Below the pieces are notes generated by a model that saw nothing but the letters and a program-made list of their open reading frames with translations, was not told the origin of the DNA and searched no databases. Shown here in pieces: positions 16,001 to 27,322 of a stretch of DNA of 64,000 nt. The stretch covers positions 2,547,501-2,611,500 of the forward strand of contig CAUEEP010000727.1 in assembly GCA_958450365.1 (NCBI GenBank). Direction: 5' to 3'. The first letter of the stretch is position 1; each line of letters begins with the position of its first letter. The position numbers were made by a program, and so were the translations under genes. Source of the stretch: Mesorhabditis belari (Eukaryota; Nematoda; Chromadorea; Rhabditida; Rhabditidae).

Positions 16001-17335
16001 TTTAACTCTTTATCCCAAGAAAAGTCCCAAGAGAATCGAATTGGCTTTGGGATATGATAGCTTTTCACAATGAAAAGACCCGGATTTGGTAGTAAATTTT
16101 TATTTGAATTTCCTTCTGTTGATAAGATGTCGAATTTCAGCATGGCACACCTTCACGATGATCCTGCTCTTCTTGGCGATTCTCACCACAATCCTCTCGA
16201 CATTCCTCGGTGCTTGTTCTTGTTGTTATGGAACGATCTCAATCGTGTTCACTTGTGTCACTCTGCTAACAAGTATTCAATCGAATTTTTCACTTATCCA
16301 TTTCCATTTAGCTTTCCTTTCATCCGTGGCCACAGGTGTCTTCTTTTTCTATTCACACCGAGCTGACAATCGTTTCATTAAGGGAATCGTTGGCACATAT
16401 GAGGTGAGTTGGAAAAAGAAAATGATATACAGTGGTGGAAAAGAATGCGAAAAGAAAAGAAAAAAAGTATTTGCGGATTACAGTAAGCTTTAAAAGACGG
16501 GTTATGATATTCAACTGGATAACTTTTACATAATTTTCCTTACTTTTTTCAGCAACGCGTTGGTTTGGCGTTTTTCTTGCAACTGGCCGCTTGTTTCTTC
16601 CATCTTTTCTCGTTTATCGTAAGTTTCAGGAAACTTATATGATTTGCTTTGAATCTTATCTATAAATATTCCAAAATATCAATATTTTCCCTTCAGGTTG
16701 GCATGTTCTTTGCCTATATGGCGATGACACAAAAGGGCGATGAGGGAGAGGATTTCTCTCTGCAAAGATCTTCCCGAACGAATGTCACGAATATTGCAAG
16801 GTTAACTAAACTTAACTTAACTTAACTCGTTACTCTACAAGTTTCTCAGCTAAACTTTTTGAAGTTCAAGGTCTAAGGCTAACTACTTTCTGGATAAATT
16901 TTAGTAAACTCGATTAAAAAAGAGTCCGAATTGTTCAAGAATTGAATTACTCCAACTATAGTGTCAGTAAAGTTAATCAAATCAAGATTATGCATGGCTG
17001 AAAGGATATTAGGCATCTATTCAATATCGAACGGAAAGTTTTCTTCTTCAGATCAATGGAATTCGATCCAATGATGTACCCACCAGCCACCCCACAAAGC
17101 AACGTTCGACCATTCCTCACGAAGCACGAAGAATATGAAAAACACGTAAGGGGAAAAAAAGGATACTTTAGAAATGGTATTGAAAGATAAATCTTATGAA
17201 CATTCAAGCGGTAGGACTAGAAATTTCATTTTTCAGGTAGCTGAGAGTATGCCCGAATTGGGAATGCAACGAGCGATTTTCCCTGGGGAGATGATCCCGA
17301 CGAGAGTTCGGAGAAAAAGCGAGACTTGTGTTTGA
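10074..17335 (+). CDS. Clc-like claudin-superfamily membrane protein A (two alternative first exons)
   Basis: A four-span claudin/PMP22-superfamily protein of the nematode Clc-like type (relatives include NSY-4). The short form starts at 13313 (exon 13313-13321, MRN) and continues through 14783-14896, 14962-15059, 15230-15354, 16141-16272, 16312-16403, 16553-16618, 16697-16800, 17052-17145 and 17237-17335: 310 residues, all phases closing. Seen: TM1 (AIMLSLVGMGLSIGAILTPS), first extracellular loop with W and the signature HGLWLDC plus LHCVYKFDYD, TM2 (ILTTILSTFLGACSCCYG), TM3, TM4, and a tail ending ETCV, a class I PDZ ligand. An upstream exon 10074-10277 (68 codons, phase 0, preceded by in-frame TGA, followed by GTGAGT) can splice to 14783, giving a 375-residue form with a charged Arg/Pro-rich N-terminus. 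The upstream exon is inferred; the core is strong. Confidence 0.82.
10663..10706. repeat. Hairpin ending in TACGGTAG / CTACCGTA
   Basis: TACGGTAGCTATTTGACT is followed after a short loop by AGTCGAATAGCTACCGTA, nearly perfectly complementary. The terminal octamer recurs at many other sites in the window. Confidence 0.7.
12180..12322. repeat. Degenerate tandem repeat of TTGACTTCTT
   Basis: More than ten imperfect copies of a 10-16 nt unit built on CTTTGACTTCTTTGACTTGA. It lies in the long Clc-like A intron and has no coding potential. Confidence 0.75.
12963..12979. repeat. GT microsatellite
   Basis: About eight GT units (GTGTGTGTGTGTGTG) upstream of the short-isoform start. Confidence 0.8.
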
Positions 17336-17608
17336 TTGCGATCATTCAAGATCTTTATTCATTTCATTTCAAAATCCCAATTTTTCCCGATTTCCTCACT
17401 GCCAACATCGAGCTCAAAGATTTTGATTGATAAAAGGTTCACACTCTACAGTTCTTCACTTAAAATTGTTCTTGCGCAACCACTGTTCTTTTCAGGACCT
17501 TCCCCGAATATCATTCTTTTCATTTTCAATTCTATCACGAACATTTTCTCACTTTCAACTTTCCTCTCGATTTTCCCCTCAATATTTCCTCAGGATTTTG
17601 TCATTTTA

Positions 17609-17637
17609 ATTTCCTGATCACTTGATGATCAGGAAAT
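17609..17637. repeat. Short palindrome in the Clc-like A 3' region
   Basis: ATTTCCTGATCA and TGATCAGGAAAT flank a 5-nt loop. A further partial copy of TTTCCTGATCATC follows near 17661. It could form a hairpin in the 3' UTR. Confidence 0.65.
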
Positions 17638-18837
17638 GATCATCTTTTTTGTCCTTTTCATTTCCTGATCATCTTTTTCTGTTCTTTTCATGATTTTGGC
17701 CAGAATGGCCTATGTCCTTGCCTATTTTTTCCCCAGCACTTGGGGTGCTGATTTGCATTTTTCTTGTGGTTTATGATTTCACATGGTTTTCATTGATATT
17801 CAGCTATTCTCAACCTAATATTTATTTGCATAATCATTTTATTTAAGTCCTTAGCTCTGTATCCTTGCCGTTTTGTCCATCATATTGCCACTTGTCTTGT
17901 TTTTCTCCGATCCGGCATCTTAAACTCAACTGTAAAAGCTTAACGATTAGCTGAATATCTTGATAATATAATATGCATAATAGTTGGATATGTAGTTAAT
18001 CTAGAAATACTGTAGTATACTGTAAAGTCTTAGTGTGCCAGGTTAAAAAGTTTAGCCGACAAGACAGAGCCAGGCTGCAACTCAATATATCGATGCTGTA
18101 GCATATACATAGTAGACAGAATGTACTGCAAAGTCCCAGTACTCTTCCTCATTACGGTGTTAAGCCGACAAGACTCAACGTCTCTGTTCTGCTTAACGCT
18201 GAATGCCTAAGCTGAATGCCTAATGCCATACTGTAGGGGTTACGGTATCTCTAGGCTGAGCTTAAGCTTACTGGGCATCTTGTGAAGAAATTAAATACTA
18301 TAATCTAGTTTACTTAGCAAAAAACATTTGGGTTACGGTATTTTTCAGTTAAGACTAAGCTTATTGAGTATTTCAGGATATTCAGCCAATCCTAAGCTGA
18401 TCTTACAATTAAGCTGAGTTTGCCGACTCGATCCCAAATTGCTCTTGCATTGCCAAGTGTACAGCCTTTTTTTTTGATTGTATTTTGGCTTTTGATTTAT
18501 ATCGAATAAATCTTTTGTGTCTTTATCTGTGTTTTTATCAATAAAATTCTTCAATTCATTATTTTTCATTCATTCATTCATTCATTATCTTCAAATCCAA
18601 GAGTTTGAAAAATCACTCGGAAAATCTCTTTTTTTTTCTTTTCACATCAAAATCCGCGGGGATTTTTATGGAAATGTCCTTGAGGGGAAAAAGCGATTAT
18701 CCTCCAGTCGATCTTCCAACCCAAATTTGAACCATTTCAAATCGAGTGATGAGAAAAGGGAAATCCCGGGGATTCACTTCAAAAACAATTCAATAAACAA
18801 TTCAGTAAAATTGTAAAGGCAAGTAAAAATTTGGGGT

Positions 18838-18885
18838 CTTGGCCTTGCCATCGACCTGCCATCGCAGGTCGATGGCAAGGCCAAG
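18838..18885. repeat. Perfect inverted repeat, 22-bp arms, 4-nt loop
   Basis: The left arm starts CTTGGCCTTGCCATCGACC and the right arm ends GGTCGATGGCAAGGCCAAG; the loop is CATC. All 22 positions pair. The GC content is well above that of its surroundings. Confidence 0.9.
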
Positions 18886-19537
18886 AATGTAGGTACAAGT
18901 TAGGGTACAAGTTTAGGGGTGTTAGGGTACAAGTTTAGTTTAGACAAATACTTACATACAACACCAACTTACATAAAATACGAACAGAAAATTTTATCTA
19001 GAGCAATTTGAACTCTCATTGTTAGGAAGGCAAAAACTAACCCGTCAAATCAATCCAAGGATGAACTTAGTCAAACCAATTCTAACTGTGACTTTGGCTC
19101 ACAATCAGATCAAATAACCGTAAACGTTTGTATCATCGGTACACCGATCCTATTGCTATTATATGTTGATTCCGATTCGACAAGTCAAATAAAGTAAAAT
19201 GAAAGAACTCGGATCTGTGCGATGTGTTTTCCCCTCTCTCGATTTCCCTTCAGCCCATTCAAGCGATCAACCGATTCTCCCATCCATCTGTCCTTTTCTT
19301 TCACTCTCTCCGATCTGATCTTTCCACCATTTCATTCATCCATTCCATTCATTACGCATATTTGTTTGGTTTATTAGTTTTCTTCGAAACTTTAAAAACT
19401 TTAGAAACTTTCTGAACTTCAGTCTTCAAAAGTATTTCACACCGATCAGGCTAACGAACAAACTTTTAATTTTTTGTAAATTTTTTATCCGTTTTTATTT
19501 TGAATAGAGTGTACCAAATGTGTTTTCAATCTTCCGA

Positions 19538-20420
19538 GCTCTTGTCCGCCTCACAAAGCTTTTGGGGTAGTCCGAATCGATCCACAATTCACCACAAGTA
19601 AAAACTTTAAATCATAACGTACTAGCCCATTCAAAAACATCTGTACGATTTCTTCCTTTCATTTTCTTTTCTTCGAGTGAACAATTGAAAAGGAACAAAC
19701 ATTTCCCTCTTTGCCTTCGATTTTTCTTCAAGATTTTTGTTAGATTATTCGTTAAAAGAAGGAGAATTTGTAGATACTAGGAGATCAACAAGCGAACTAA
19801 AAAAAGAAAGAAAAAGAAAACAGGTTATTCCCTCACTTGTTCGCTTCATTTTTTTTCACTCTTTCATCCCACAAAAGTCGATATTTTGTAGTAGCAGGGC
19901 TTAGCCAAGAAGAACGTGTTTTTCATTTCTGTTTACTTTCAAAGCCAGTGTTTTTCCAACCTTCAATTCAACGATTGTACTTCCATGAGCCTCTAAGTCT
20001 AATCAAGATCAGAGCTAGCCACACCCTGGCTCCAGGTTAAAAACCACACCCTGGCTCCAGGTTAAAAGCCACACCCTGGCTTACACTTTAGACTTTCCTA
20101 ACCGTCTAAAATTTAAATTCAGAAATCCAAATCTTTTTGAAAACATCAAAACTGAGATTTTGAGTTTAGCCTCTTCTTTTTTTACCTTATCAAGAATTGC
20201 CTCAAGATTTTGTACCTTAAAAATTAACTAGCTTAACTAGTTTAGCTTACTATTGGTTAAAAATTCATTATTCACTATTCAAATTTTGCAAATTTTACTT
20301 TACAAGTACTGTAAAAGGAGCAGAACAAGCATTACCCGGTGCCTCTAGCCGTTGGTTGTCTTGTCTAGCTCTTGTCCGCTTCACAAAGCTTTTGAGGTAG
20401 TCCGAATCGATCCACATTCA
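19538..20420. repeat. Dispersed direct repeat pair (about 50 bp each)
   Basis: CTCTTGTCCGCCTCACAAAG at about 19540 recurs as CTCTTGTCCGCTTCACAAAG at about 20369. Both continue with CTTTTGRGGTAGTCCGAATC and end near ATCGATCCACA. Only the two ends of this interval are the repeat copies. Confidence 0.8.
20018..20083. repeat. Tandem repeat, 27-bp unit, 2.4 copies
   Basis: AGCCACACCCTGGCTCCAGG plus TTAAAA is repeated, with the third copy truncated after CACACCCTGGCTT. Confidence 0.85.
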
Positions 20421-21533
20421 ACTATGAGTCATTGGAGAATGAAGGGAGAAAGAGAAAGAGACAGAATGGGTTGTATTCAAATTCTCTTTCTGCGATTGTA
20501 TGTGTTTTATCGGAGAGAGAGAAGGGGTGAGGAAAGAGAACTGAGCACCGTCCCTTCCCTTCTTTCAGTCTTTCAGCCTCAGCCTCACCCACCACCATTT
20601 CCCACCCCGCTTTGAAATTTGAAAGAGAGAAAAGGGAAAAGAGGCTGATGTCCCTCTATGGGAGATTCAAATGGAAAACGGGGATAGGAGTCGACCTTGA
20701 AGTACGGCTCTGCTCCAGGCTTCCCCCCTCCAACCCTCCATTTCCACCAAAGTGACCTCAATGTACCATTCGTCTTTCTTCTTGTGCCCACTTTTCTCCG
20801 AAACACCAACTGTGAATCGACTCTGAATCTTGAATCCTTTCCCCAATTCACCCAGTTTCACCCCTTTGCTTTCCCCATTTTCCTTGACACTTTCCTGCCT
20901 GGTTATTGTTGGTCAATGATTGCTGAAGGGTGTTGACAAATTTGGGGCAATTTATTTTCTGTTTTATTTTGATTCGAGTTTTATGCTTATTTCCTACTTC
21001 TTTATGAATTGTCTTATTTCAAATGAAAGCAACGAGTTGAACGTGAGTCGCTCTGTTGTGTGAAATAGCAATTTAATAATTTCGTAATTTAAACATGACT
21101 CGTTATGTGCTACTGTTGAGGTTTTGAAGTAAAACACGATCACAGACACTGAATAGTTTCATTTCCTATTGTTACAAGGTGCTACATGAATACTGGTTAC
21201 ATTGTGTAATGCTCTTGGGGCTAGCAAGTGGTTATCTTCAACATTTCTTCACTTATCTTCACTTGATTATGAGAATGTTAAGTAAATGATAATCTCTTTC
21301 GAAAAAGCTTTCTTTTTTATTTGAGCAAAGCAGCTTTTTTTTTCTTTCTCATGACCTTCACAAAGGGTTTTTCCTTTTCTTTTCCCAACTCAACGGGATT
21401 TTTTCTTTTCATTCCTTGTTTTTTTCACACCATCATTCCATATTTGGTGATACTTTCAGAGAAATTGCCCATTTTTTATCTATGCTTCAACCTCGGTTAT
21501 GAGTTTTTTTCTCATCAAAATTCATTAAAAAAA

Positions 21534-24500
21534 ATGACAGAATATGGAGCATCACGTCTTACAAGAAAGGTAATAAAATAAGGATTTAAAATGTAATAAA
21601 ATGAAAAACAATGAAAAACAATGAAAAACAATTTCAGTGTTCCTTATCTGTCTTCTTTGTGATCGAACTCGTCGCTTTCACTCTCTGCCTTTTGGCACTT
21701 CTCAGCCCCACATGGCAATATGTTTATCTTGAGGTTTTGATCATTAGGAACAACATATATTGGGTTGTCCAGTTATGAATGCGTGTTTTTACTATTTTGT
21801 AAATTTCTCAAGATATCGAACAGATGTATATGAGTGTTATATATCATTCGAAAGCTGAAGATCTCCTCTACATTTTGGAATAAAAAAGTTTTTGAATTCA
21901 TTCAACTTTTTGGGGAAATTGACTGCACAAAGGGAGAGGTCGTTTTCAAAAAAAAACCATTCCAGCTTAGCTATTCCTCAAGTTTTATGGTATAAAATAA
22001 CCGCCCAGAAAAGAAAAGTAAAGATGCTCTGAAATTGGTATATTTAAAAAAAAGTTGTATTGATATATCTATTGACCAAACATCAAACGGTTAACTCAAT
22101 TTGAGCGCAGCCAAAACTTGATCCAAAGGCACCCTTCCATTTTTTGGCCACCTCTTCTTCTGTGCAGTCAATTTGCCCAAAAGCTGAACAAATTCAAAAA
22201 CTTTTTATATCAAAATGTAGAGGAGATCTTCAGCTTTCGAATAATACTCATATATATCTTTTTCTTGATTTCGGTATCTTGAGAAATTTACAAAATAGTA
22301 AAAAACGCGCATTTATAACTGGACAACCCAATACAAATACTAATTATAAGCAAGTTTACTATATAAAGAACTGTACAAAGTTACTGTATAAGTATTACTG
22401 TATTTCATAAAGATTAATAAGATCTCGTTATCCTAACAGATTTATTGGTAAAGTTACAATCTTGTCAGGCTCACTTATCTCATCAAACTAACACTAGTGC
22501 CAAGTTTAGCACTCAATTCTGAAATACAGCATTTTGATCACTAAAGCTGTTAGAAAACTTGTAGTATATACCAACGAACGAATCTGATACTAGTAACAGT
22601 TTCATGAGACTACTTGAATGAATCATTTGGTACCAAAAAGATTTAACAAGTAGTAAACTGCCAAGTAAACAAGTAAAGTGCCAAATTATCATGGGTCAAT
22701 TATCAAATTATCAATTATTAAATTATCAAATTATCAATTATCAAATTATCAAATTATCAAATTGCCACGAATAAACATTTTTCGATTAAAAAAATGACTT
22801 TACTCTTTTAATGAAATCCTTTCAGAACGGCAAATCCGAGCATCATCACGGTTTATGGCTGGATTGTGTCCGTTTTCTTTCTTATGTTTATGGAGACACC
22901 GATAAGAATGTGGAAACGAATTGGAGGTGGGTCTTGTTAACAAAGAAAAACTTATTTTTCTTTTTCTTTTTTTCAGACGAGAAATCGAGAACACCCCATT
23001 TGCGCTCTATTATTTGCCCGATTTGAATTGTGTCTACAAATTTGATTACTACATCGATCAAGAGGATCTCTACGATCATAATCATGATGAGAATCGAATT
23101 GAGAATGATGCATGGCAACATTTATTCCTTGGTAAGGTTTGCTATTGTTCAAAAAGCTGAGCTTTATTCTAGATTAGAAAGATCAATAGATATCGATCTT
23201 TTTAGATCAGAAAAATCAATAAATATCAGTCTTACTCAATAGATCAATAGATATCAGTTCTTATCAGTACACTGGTTTTTGGAATAAATTGTCCAACCTC
23301 CAAATTGGTGGACAATACATCATATCGGAAAAGCTTATGAGAAAAATGATATTATGTTTATAGCGAGTAAAAACTCGCAGAGTTTGGCGAGCAAACATAA
23401 TCTGAGCTTTATTCTAGATCAGAAAGATCAATAAATATCGATCTTTTTAGATCAGAAAGATCATCAGATGTTGTAAAGTTTGAAATTATTCGGTCATATC
23501 AATTAAACTAAATAAAAGCCTAAGCCTAAGCATTAAACTGGTTTTATTACAATTTTCTCTGAAACAATTGCTTTAAAAACATAGCTTTCATCATAGAGTT
23601 AAAAGAAATTTATGGTTTACAATTTAGGCCATAAAATCGCAGCTCTTTGCGCAATTGGTGTCGCTTTTCTTTTCTCATTTGCTTCGCTTCTCGTCGGAAT
23701 TTGTTCTTATTGTCATCGAACATTTATTTGTGCATCAACCGTTCTCATTACGATGGCTGGTACAATTTTTAATATATCATATTGTAATCGTTATTGTTTT
23801 TACGGTCTAAAGTTATATGGTAATTCAAAGATTTTTATTTTAACTTTTTAACCTTTAGCCTTTTTCTCATCGATTGGCGTCGGCGTTTTCTACATGTGGG
23901 CGAATTATCAAGACAATAAAATAATCAAGGAAGAAGATATGGAAATCTATGAGGTATTTTTCGATAAAAGCAGTCATTAACTAAAATTCAGCAACAACTC
24001 GGCTGGGCTTTTCATTTCCAATTGATCGCCACGTTTCTCCACTTGCTCGCATCGGTTCTCGGATGTTGTGCAACGTCGCTCGCTTTTCGGAAAGGACGAG
24101 CGAAACTGGTGAAAATTGAGGTTTGACAGAGTTGATTTACAGCTATATTGTTGTCCAATACTTATATATGACCTGATATGTGGAAAAAAAAGCCAAAACC
24201 AAAGGCTTTCAGTTGGCATTAGCCCGAAATCTCATTGAATTTGACTTGGCTTTACCAACCTCGATTCTGGAGAGCTTACAAAAGCAAAGTTCTCGTATTT
24301 CATCGCATAACACAGCTAAATCTATGCTTTAAAATATGATAAAAGATCAAATTCTAGATTTTATTCAATAAATTGTTAGCAAGATGGTTTCCAGGTGGTC
24401 GAGGGTGGTGATGAGAGTTCTCCCCTTGCCTCCACTTCTCATCTCACATCAACAACTCAACCATTTAAACGATCGTTTTCTGCAATATACAGGTAATACT

Positions 24501-27277
24501 TATTTCTCAATGAGTCTAGAAAAACCTTTTCCAGAGTCGACTCAGAAGCACTTCAACGATGGGAGAAAGAGTATATGAAAAATATGAAACAAGAGGTAAA
24601 ATGAGGGGAAGGACTTGGAAAATGAAAGCATTTTAGCAAAGTGGCTTTAAAAGAACGGCGTCTGTGCCGAATTTCACAAAAAAGCAAAGAAAAGCGATGT
24701 TAAAGGTGAAAGTTTTTAAAGGATTTCAATTAAAATCCAATATCTTTCCAGGCTCAACGAGAGGCGGCTCGTTCCGAAGAGCTCTTCACCTCGACCAGCA
24801 ACATTTTATCGGAAAGAACTGTTACCACAGGTTTTAATTAGATTATACTATAGACAGAGATGCTCTAAACGGGGTATAGGTACTGTAAGAGCTCAGTCAG
24901 AAGACAGGCAGGTCAGAGCTCATCCAGGAGCCAAGGTTCAGCTCTGTCTTTTTGTACCAGAGTGTGGGCCAGGTTCGCAGTAAAGCCAGTTCAGATTAGG
25001 CCAAGACCTGGCCTTGCTGTATTCTTCTGTCTTTCGAAGAACACTGACTATAAATGATATCCAAAACTTACACGATCCACTTTTTTTTTGAAAACATTAC
25101 CCTTTTTCAGGCGCCAGCAACACTTTAGAGTCTCACGAGCGTCGCCGTGGCTCTTCCCCGCCACTTCCCATTGCAACAACACCAAAAGTCTGTTGTATTT
25201 ATACGGATCTAACTTGGTTTCATTTTTTTTTCAGTCAATAATGAAAAAATCGAACCAATCACTCGCTCAACTCTCTCAAAAGACTCAAGCAGACCCGTCA
25301 ACAACCTATGAATACCTTCCCTGTCCCGCTCCGTCAACCATCGCTTTCTCAACTTTTAGACCATCCAGGTACATTTTAAAGAATTATTCGAAAACGATAA
25401 GCCAAATCTGGACTTGGTCCTGTGTTTGGCATGATATTAGCTATACCTAGTGGGAAATTACAATCAAAACAACGCCTAGTCTTTTTATGAGATGCCGATC
25501 TTTTTTATGGGTTGAGACTGGGAATACAAAAGGATAGTCGGCCTGATTGGCGCCGGGATTCGAACCCGCGACCACCTCTCGCTTATCGGGCGAACACTAC
25601 CAATGAGCTACACCGACACGTTTCCAAGATAGGACCTTATCCTTTACTTATGATTTCAGAGACTCTCCATCAATCTCGAGCGCCAAATATGATTCCGTCT
25701 ACGAGACTTTACCGGTCGACAATTATGAGGAACCGATTTCAATCAAGAATCGACTCAGCAATTCGACTTTTGGAGAGGAAAGCAACAGGAAAGGTTTGTC
25801 TAAAACTGAGCTGATTAGTAGTACTCTAATATTTTTCTTTATTAACAAATGAGCATTTCCATTTCAGCTCTCCTACCCACTCTACCAATTGTCTCCGGCT
25901 CAGCTCAATCGATTCCCACTCAAAAGACGACACTCATTGATGATGTCATACAAAGACCATCAACTTCGCAGGTATTGTAGTCAATTTAATTACAGTAATA
26001 TCTACTTAAAATATAAATCTGGGCAAACCAATAACGAATTTGATTGCAGGAGCTTCTCTCAATCCGGGAACGCATCACTCGCGAAGAAAAAACGATCGAA
26101 GAAATGCGCAGAAGGGAAATGTTGAGGAAAAGAGTCGAAGAAAATGAGGAAAATATGAGAAAAATTGGGGTAAGATGATTGATTAGATAAAATATATTTA
26201 ATATATAGGCAAGAGAGCCCATTGGCTCACAGGGTTTATCGATTCGAGATATCGGAATCACGTTGAGATCCCCGCAAAAGGGATACGCCACCGTGCATCA
26301 ATCGACCACGATCGGGGTATCAAAGTGAGTTTTGGAGAATCTTTTGCTTTCAGCTGTTTAGCTATCTTGCAATTTCTTTAGTCTTATAAGCATCACTTTA
26401 AAAGAATCACACCATATCGCAGTCTAAATCTGTTAAAGGACTTTAAAACTATTATGTTAACCAGTTGAGTCGATATACTGAAAACTCAAGGAAAACTTTA
26501 AGTAACTTCAAGTAATTCAAGTACTTCAAGTAAAGATTAGTTACATTTCCAAAGTCAAAAACTCTTCTCTTTCAGAGATCATCGGGAGGATCTTTTGCCG
26601 AGAACAAGACCACCGCCGACCCCACCAAAAGTTTGTGCTAAATTAAAAGCTCATAAAGATATTCAGTCAGTAATGATTGAATATTTTGAAATGAATCAGC
26701 TCTGGTAGAATTTCCAGCCGTCCTCAACGAGAGAAATGTCAACATGCGATGAAGAGTCAACCTGTCCGCCATCGATTCAAATAAATACATTTGGAGAGGG
26801 ACCTTTGAGAAGGTAAATCTATTTAAGATTACTCTAAAGACTCTAAAGAATATCTATTTCAGATCACTCACAAATCTCGCCGTGAAAAGCACAATTGGAA
26901 TGGGTGAAGCGAGAGAGCTTTTCTCGAGAACCGACTCGATTCCCTTGTCAACGAACAGCTCATCGAAAACCACGAAATCTGCATCACATCGCCGTTTGTT
27001 GAGCATCATTCCTGATGAGGTTTGTGTAAACATGATACCCTTTTTGCAAAATTCTAGTTACTTTACAGTGGGCTAGCAAAGCTTACGAATAAGTTAAAGA
27101 ATAAGTTTATCGTTATTCTTTAAGGTTGATCGATCCGTCGGCTCATCGACCCTTCTCGACAATGAATGCCTCCCGAATTCCACAAATCGCCTCAACTATG
27201 CGAGAGATGCCGAATTAAGGCTGAATCTTTTCCTCAATGATTCCCATTCGACGAAAGAATCCGAGACAACGGTTTAA
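21534..27277 (+). CDS. Clc-like claudin-superfamily membrane protein B with very long cytoplasmic tail
   Basis: Tandem paralog of Clc-like A with the same core. First exons are 21534-21569 (MTEYGASRLTRK), 21638-21733 (TM1 and SPTWQ) and 22826 onward (HHHGLWLDCVRF), then PDLNCVYKFDYY, three more membrane segments (GVAFLFSFASLLVGICSYC; AFFSSIGVGVFYMWA; LIATFLHLLASVLGCC) to about 24120. The tail then runs through some fourteen further exons to TAA 27275-27277, about 490 residues by my count. It contains a charged helical stretch (ERITREEKTIEEMRRREM), a proline cluster TRPPPTPPK and a terminal ETTV, a class I PDZ ligand. Reading past the 24119 donor gives VKIEV and a stop, so a short-tailed isoform is possible. 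The exon near 25233-25369 is in frame as SIMKKSNQSLAQ. The tail matches no domain I recognise. Confidence 0.82.
21760..22331. mobile_element. Non-autonomous mariner-like element (MITE) in a Clc-like B intron
   Basis: Terminal inverted repeats begin TTGGGTTGTCCAGTTAT and end CTGGACAACCCAA, flanked by TA on both sides, the mariner target site. Arms extend about 180 nt inward (GAGGAGATCTTCAGCTTTCG on the right, its complement on the left). There is no transposase frame. Confidence 0.85.
22683..22766. repeat. AT-rich tandem repeat of AAATTATC
   Basis: About nine degenerate copies of CAAATTATC / CAATTATC. Intronic. Confidence 0.8.
23158..23465. repeat. Direct repeat pair with internal palindromes
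   Basis: GAGCTTTATTCTAGATTAGA (23160) recurs as GAGCTTTATTCTAGATCAGA (23403), each followed by GATCAATARATATCGATCTT. Between them sit GCGAGTAAAAACTCGC and matching ATTATGTTTATAGCGAG / GGCGAGCAAACATAAT arms. Intronic and non-coding. Confidence 0.75.
25546..25617 (-). tRNA. tRNA-like sequence, probably a pseudogene or tRNA-derived repeat
   Basis: The minus strand gives a 72-nt cloverleaf-sized unit: acceptor GTCGGTG, A box TAGCTCATTGGTAG, anticodon stem TTCGC/GCGAG with loop CCGATAA, and B box GGTTCGAATCC. Against a functional gene: position 33 is C not T, the acceptor has one mismatch and two wobble pairs, the D and T stems each carry a mismatch, and anticodon GAT is not the usual eukaryotic isoleucine isoacceptor. 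It lies in a Clc-like B intron on the opposite strand. Confidence 0.5.
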
Positions 27278-27322
27278 TTGCTTTGGAGAGGGACCTTTGA
27301 GAAGGTAGATCTATTGAAGATG
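26792..27322. repeat. Exon end plus donor of Clc-like B duplicated in its 3' UTR
   Basis: TTTGGAGAGGGACCTTTGAG and the following GTAAATCTATTTAAGAT-like donor sequence at 26792-26831 recur at 27282-27321, just after the stop codon, with three differences over about 40 nt. Only the two ends of this interval are the copies. Confidence 0.85.

Larger units (their letters stand above)
17336..21533. other. Repeat-rich intergenic region between the two Clc-like genes
   Basis: I find no gene in these 4.2 kb. Open frames are in low-complexity TC-rich stretches. The region contains several inverted and direct repeats listed separately, a diverged internal repeat at 18040-18190 (two copies of TTAAGCCGACAAGAC-like sequence), and presumably the promoter of the second Clc-like gene. 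Confidence 0.6.

Noticed and set aside
25233..25369. Apparent frameshift in Clc-like B (one frame stops after RPVNNL)
   Set aside because: The phase carried from the preceding exon selects another frame (SIMKKSNQ...), open to the donor and in phase with the next exon.
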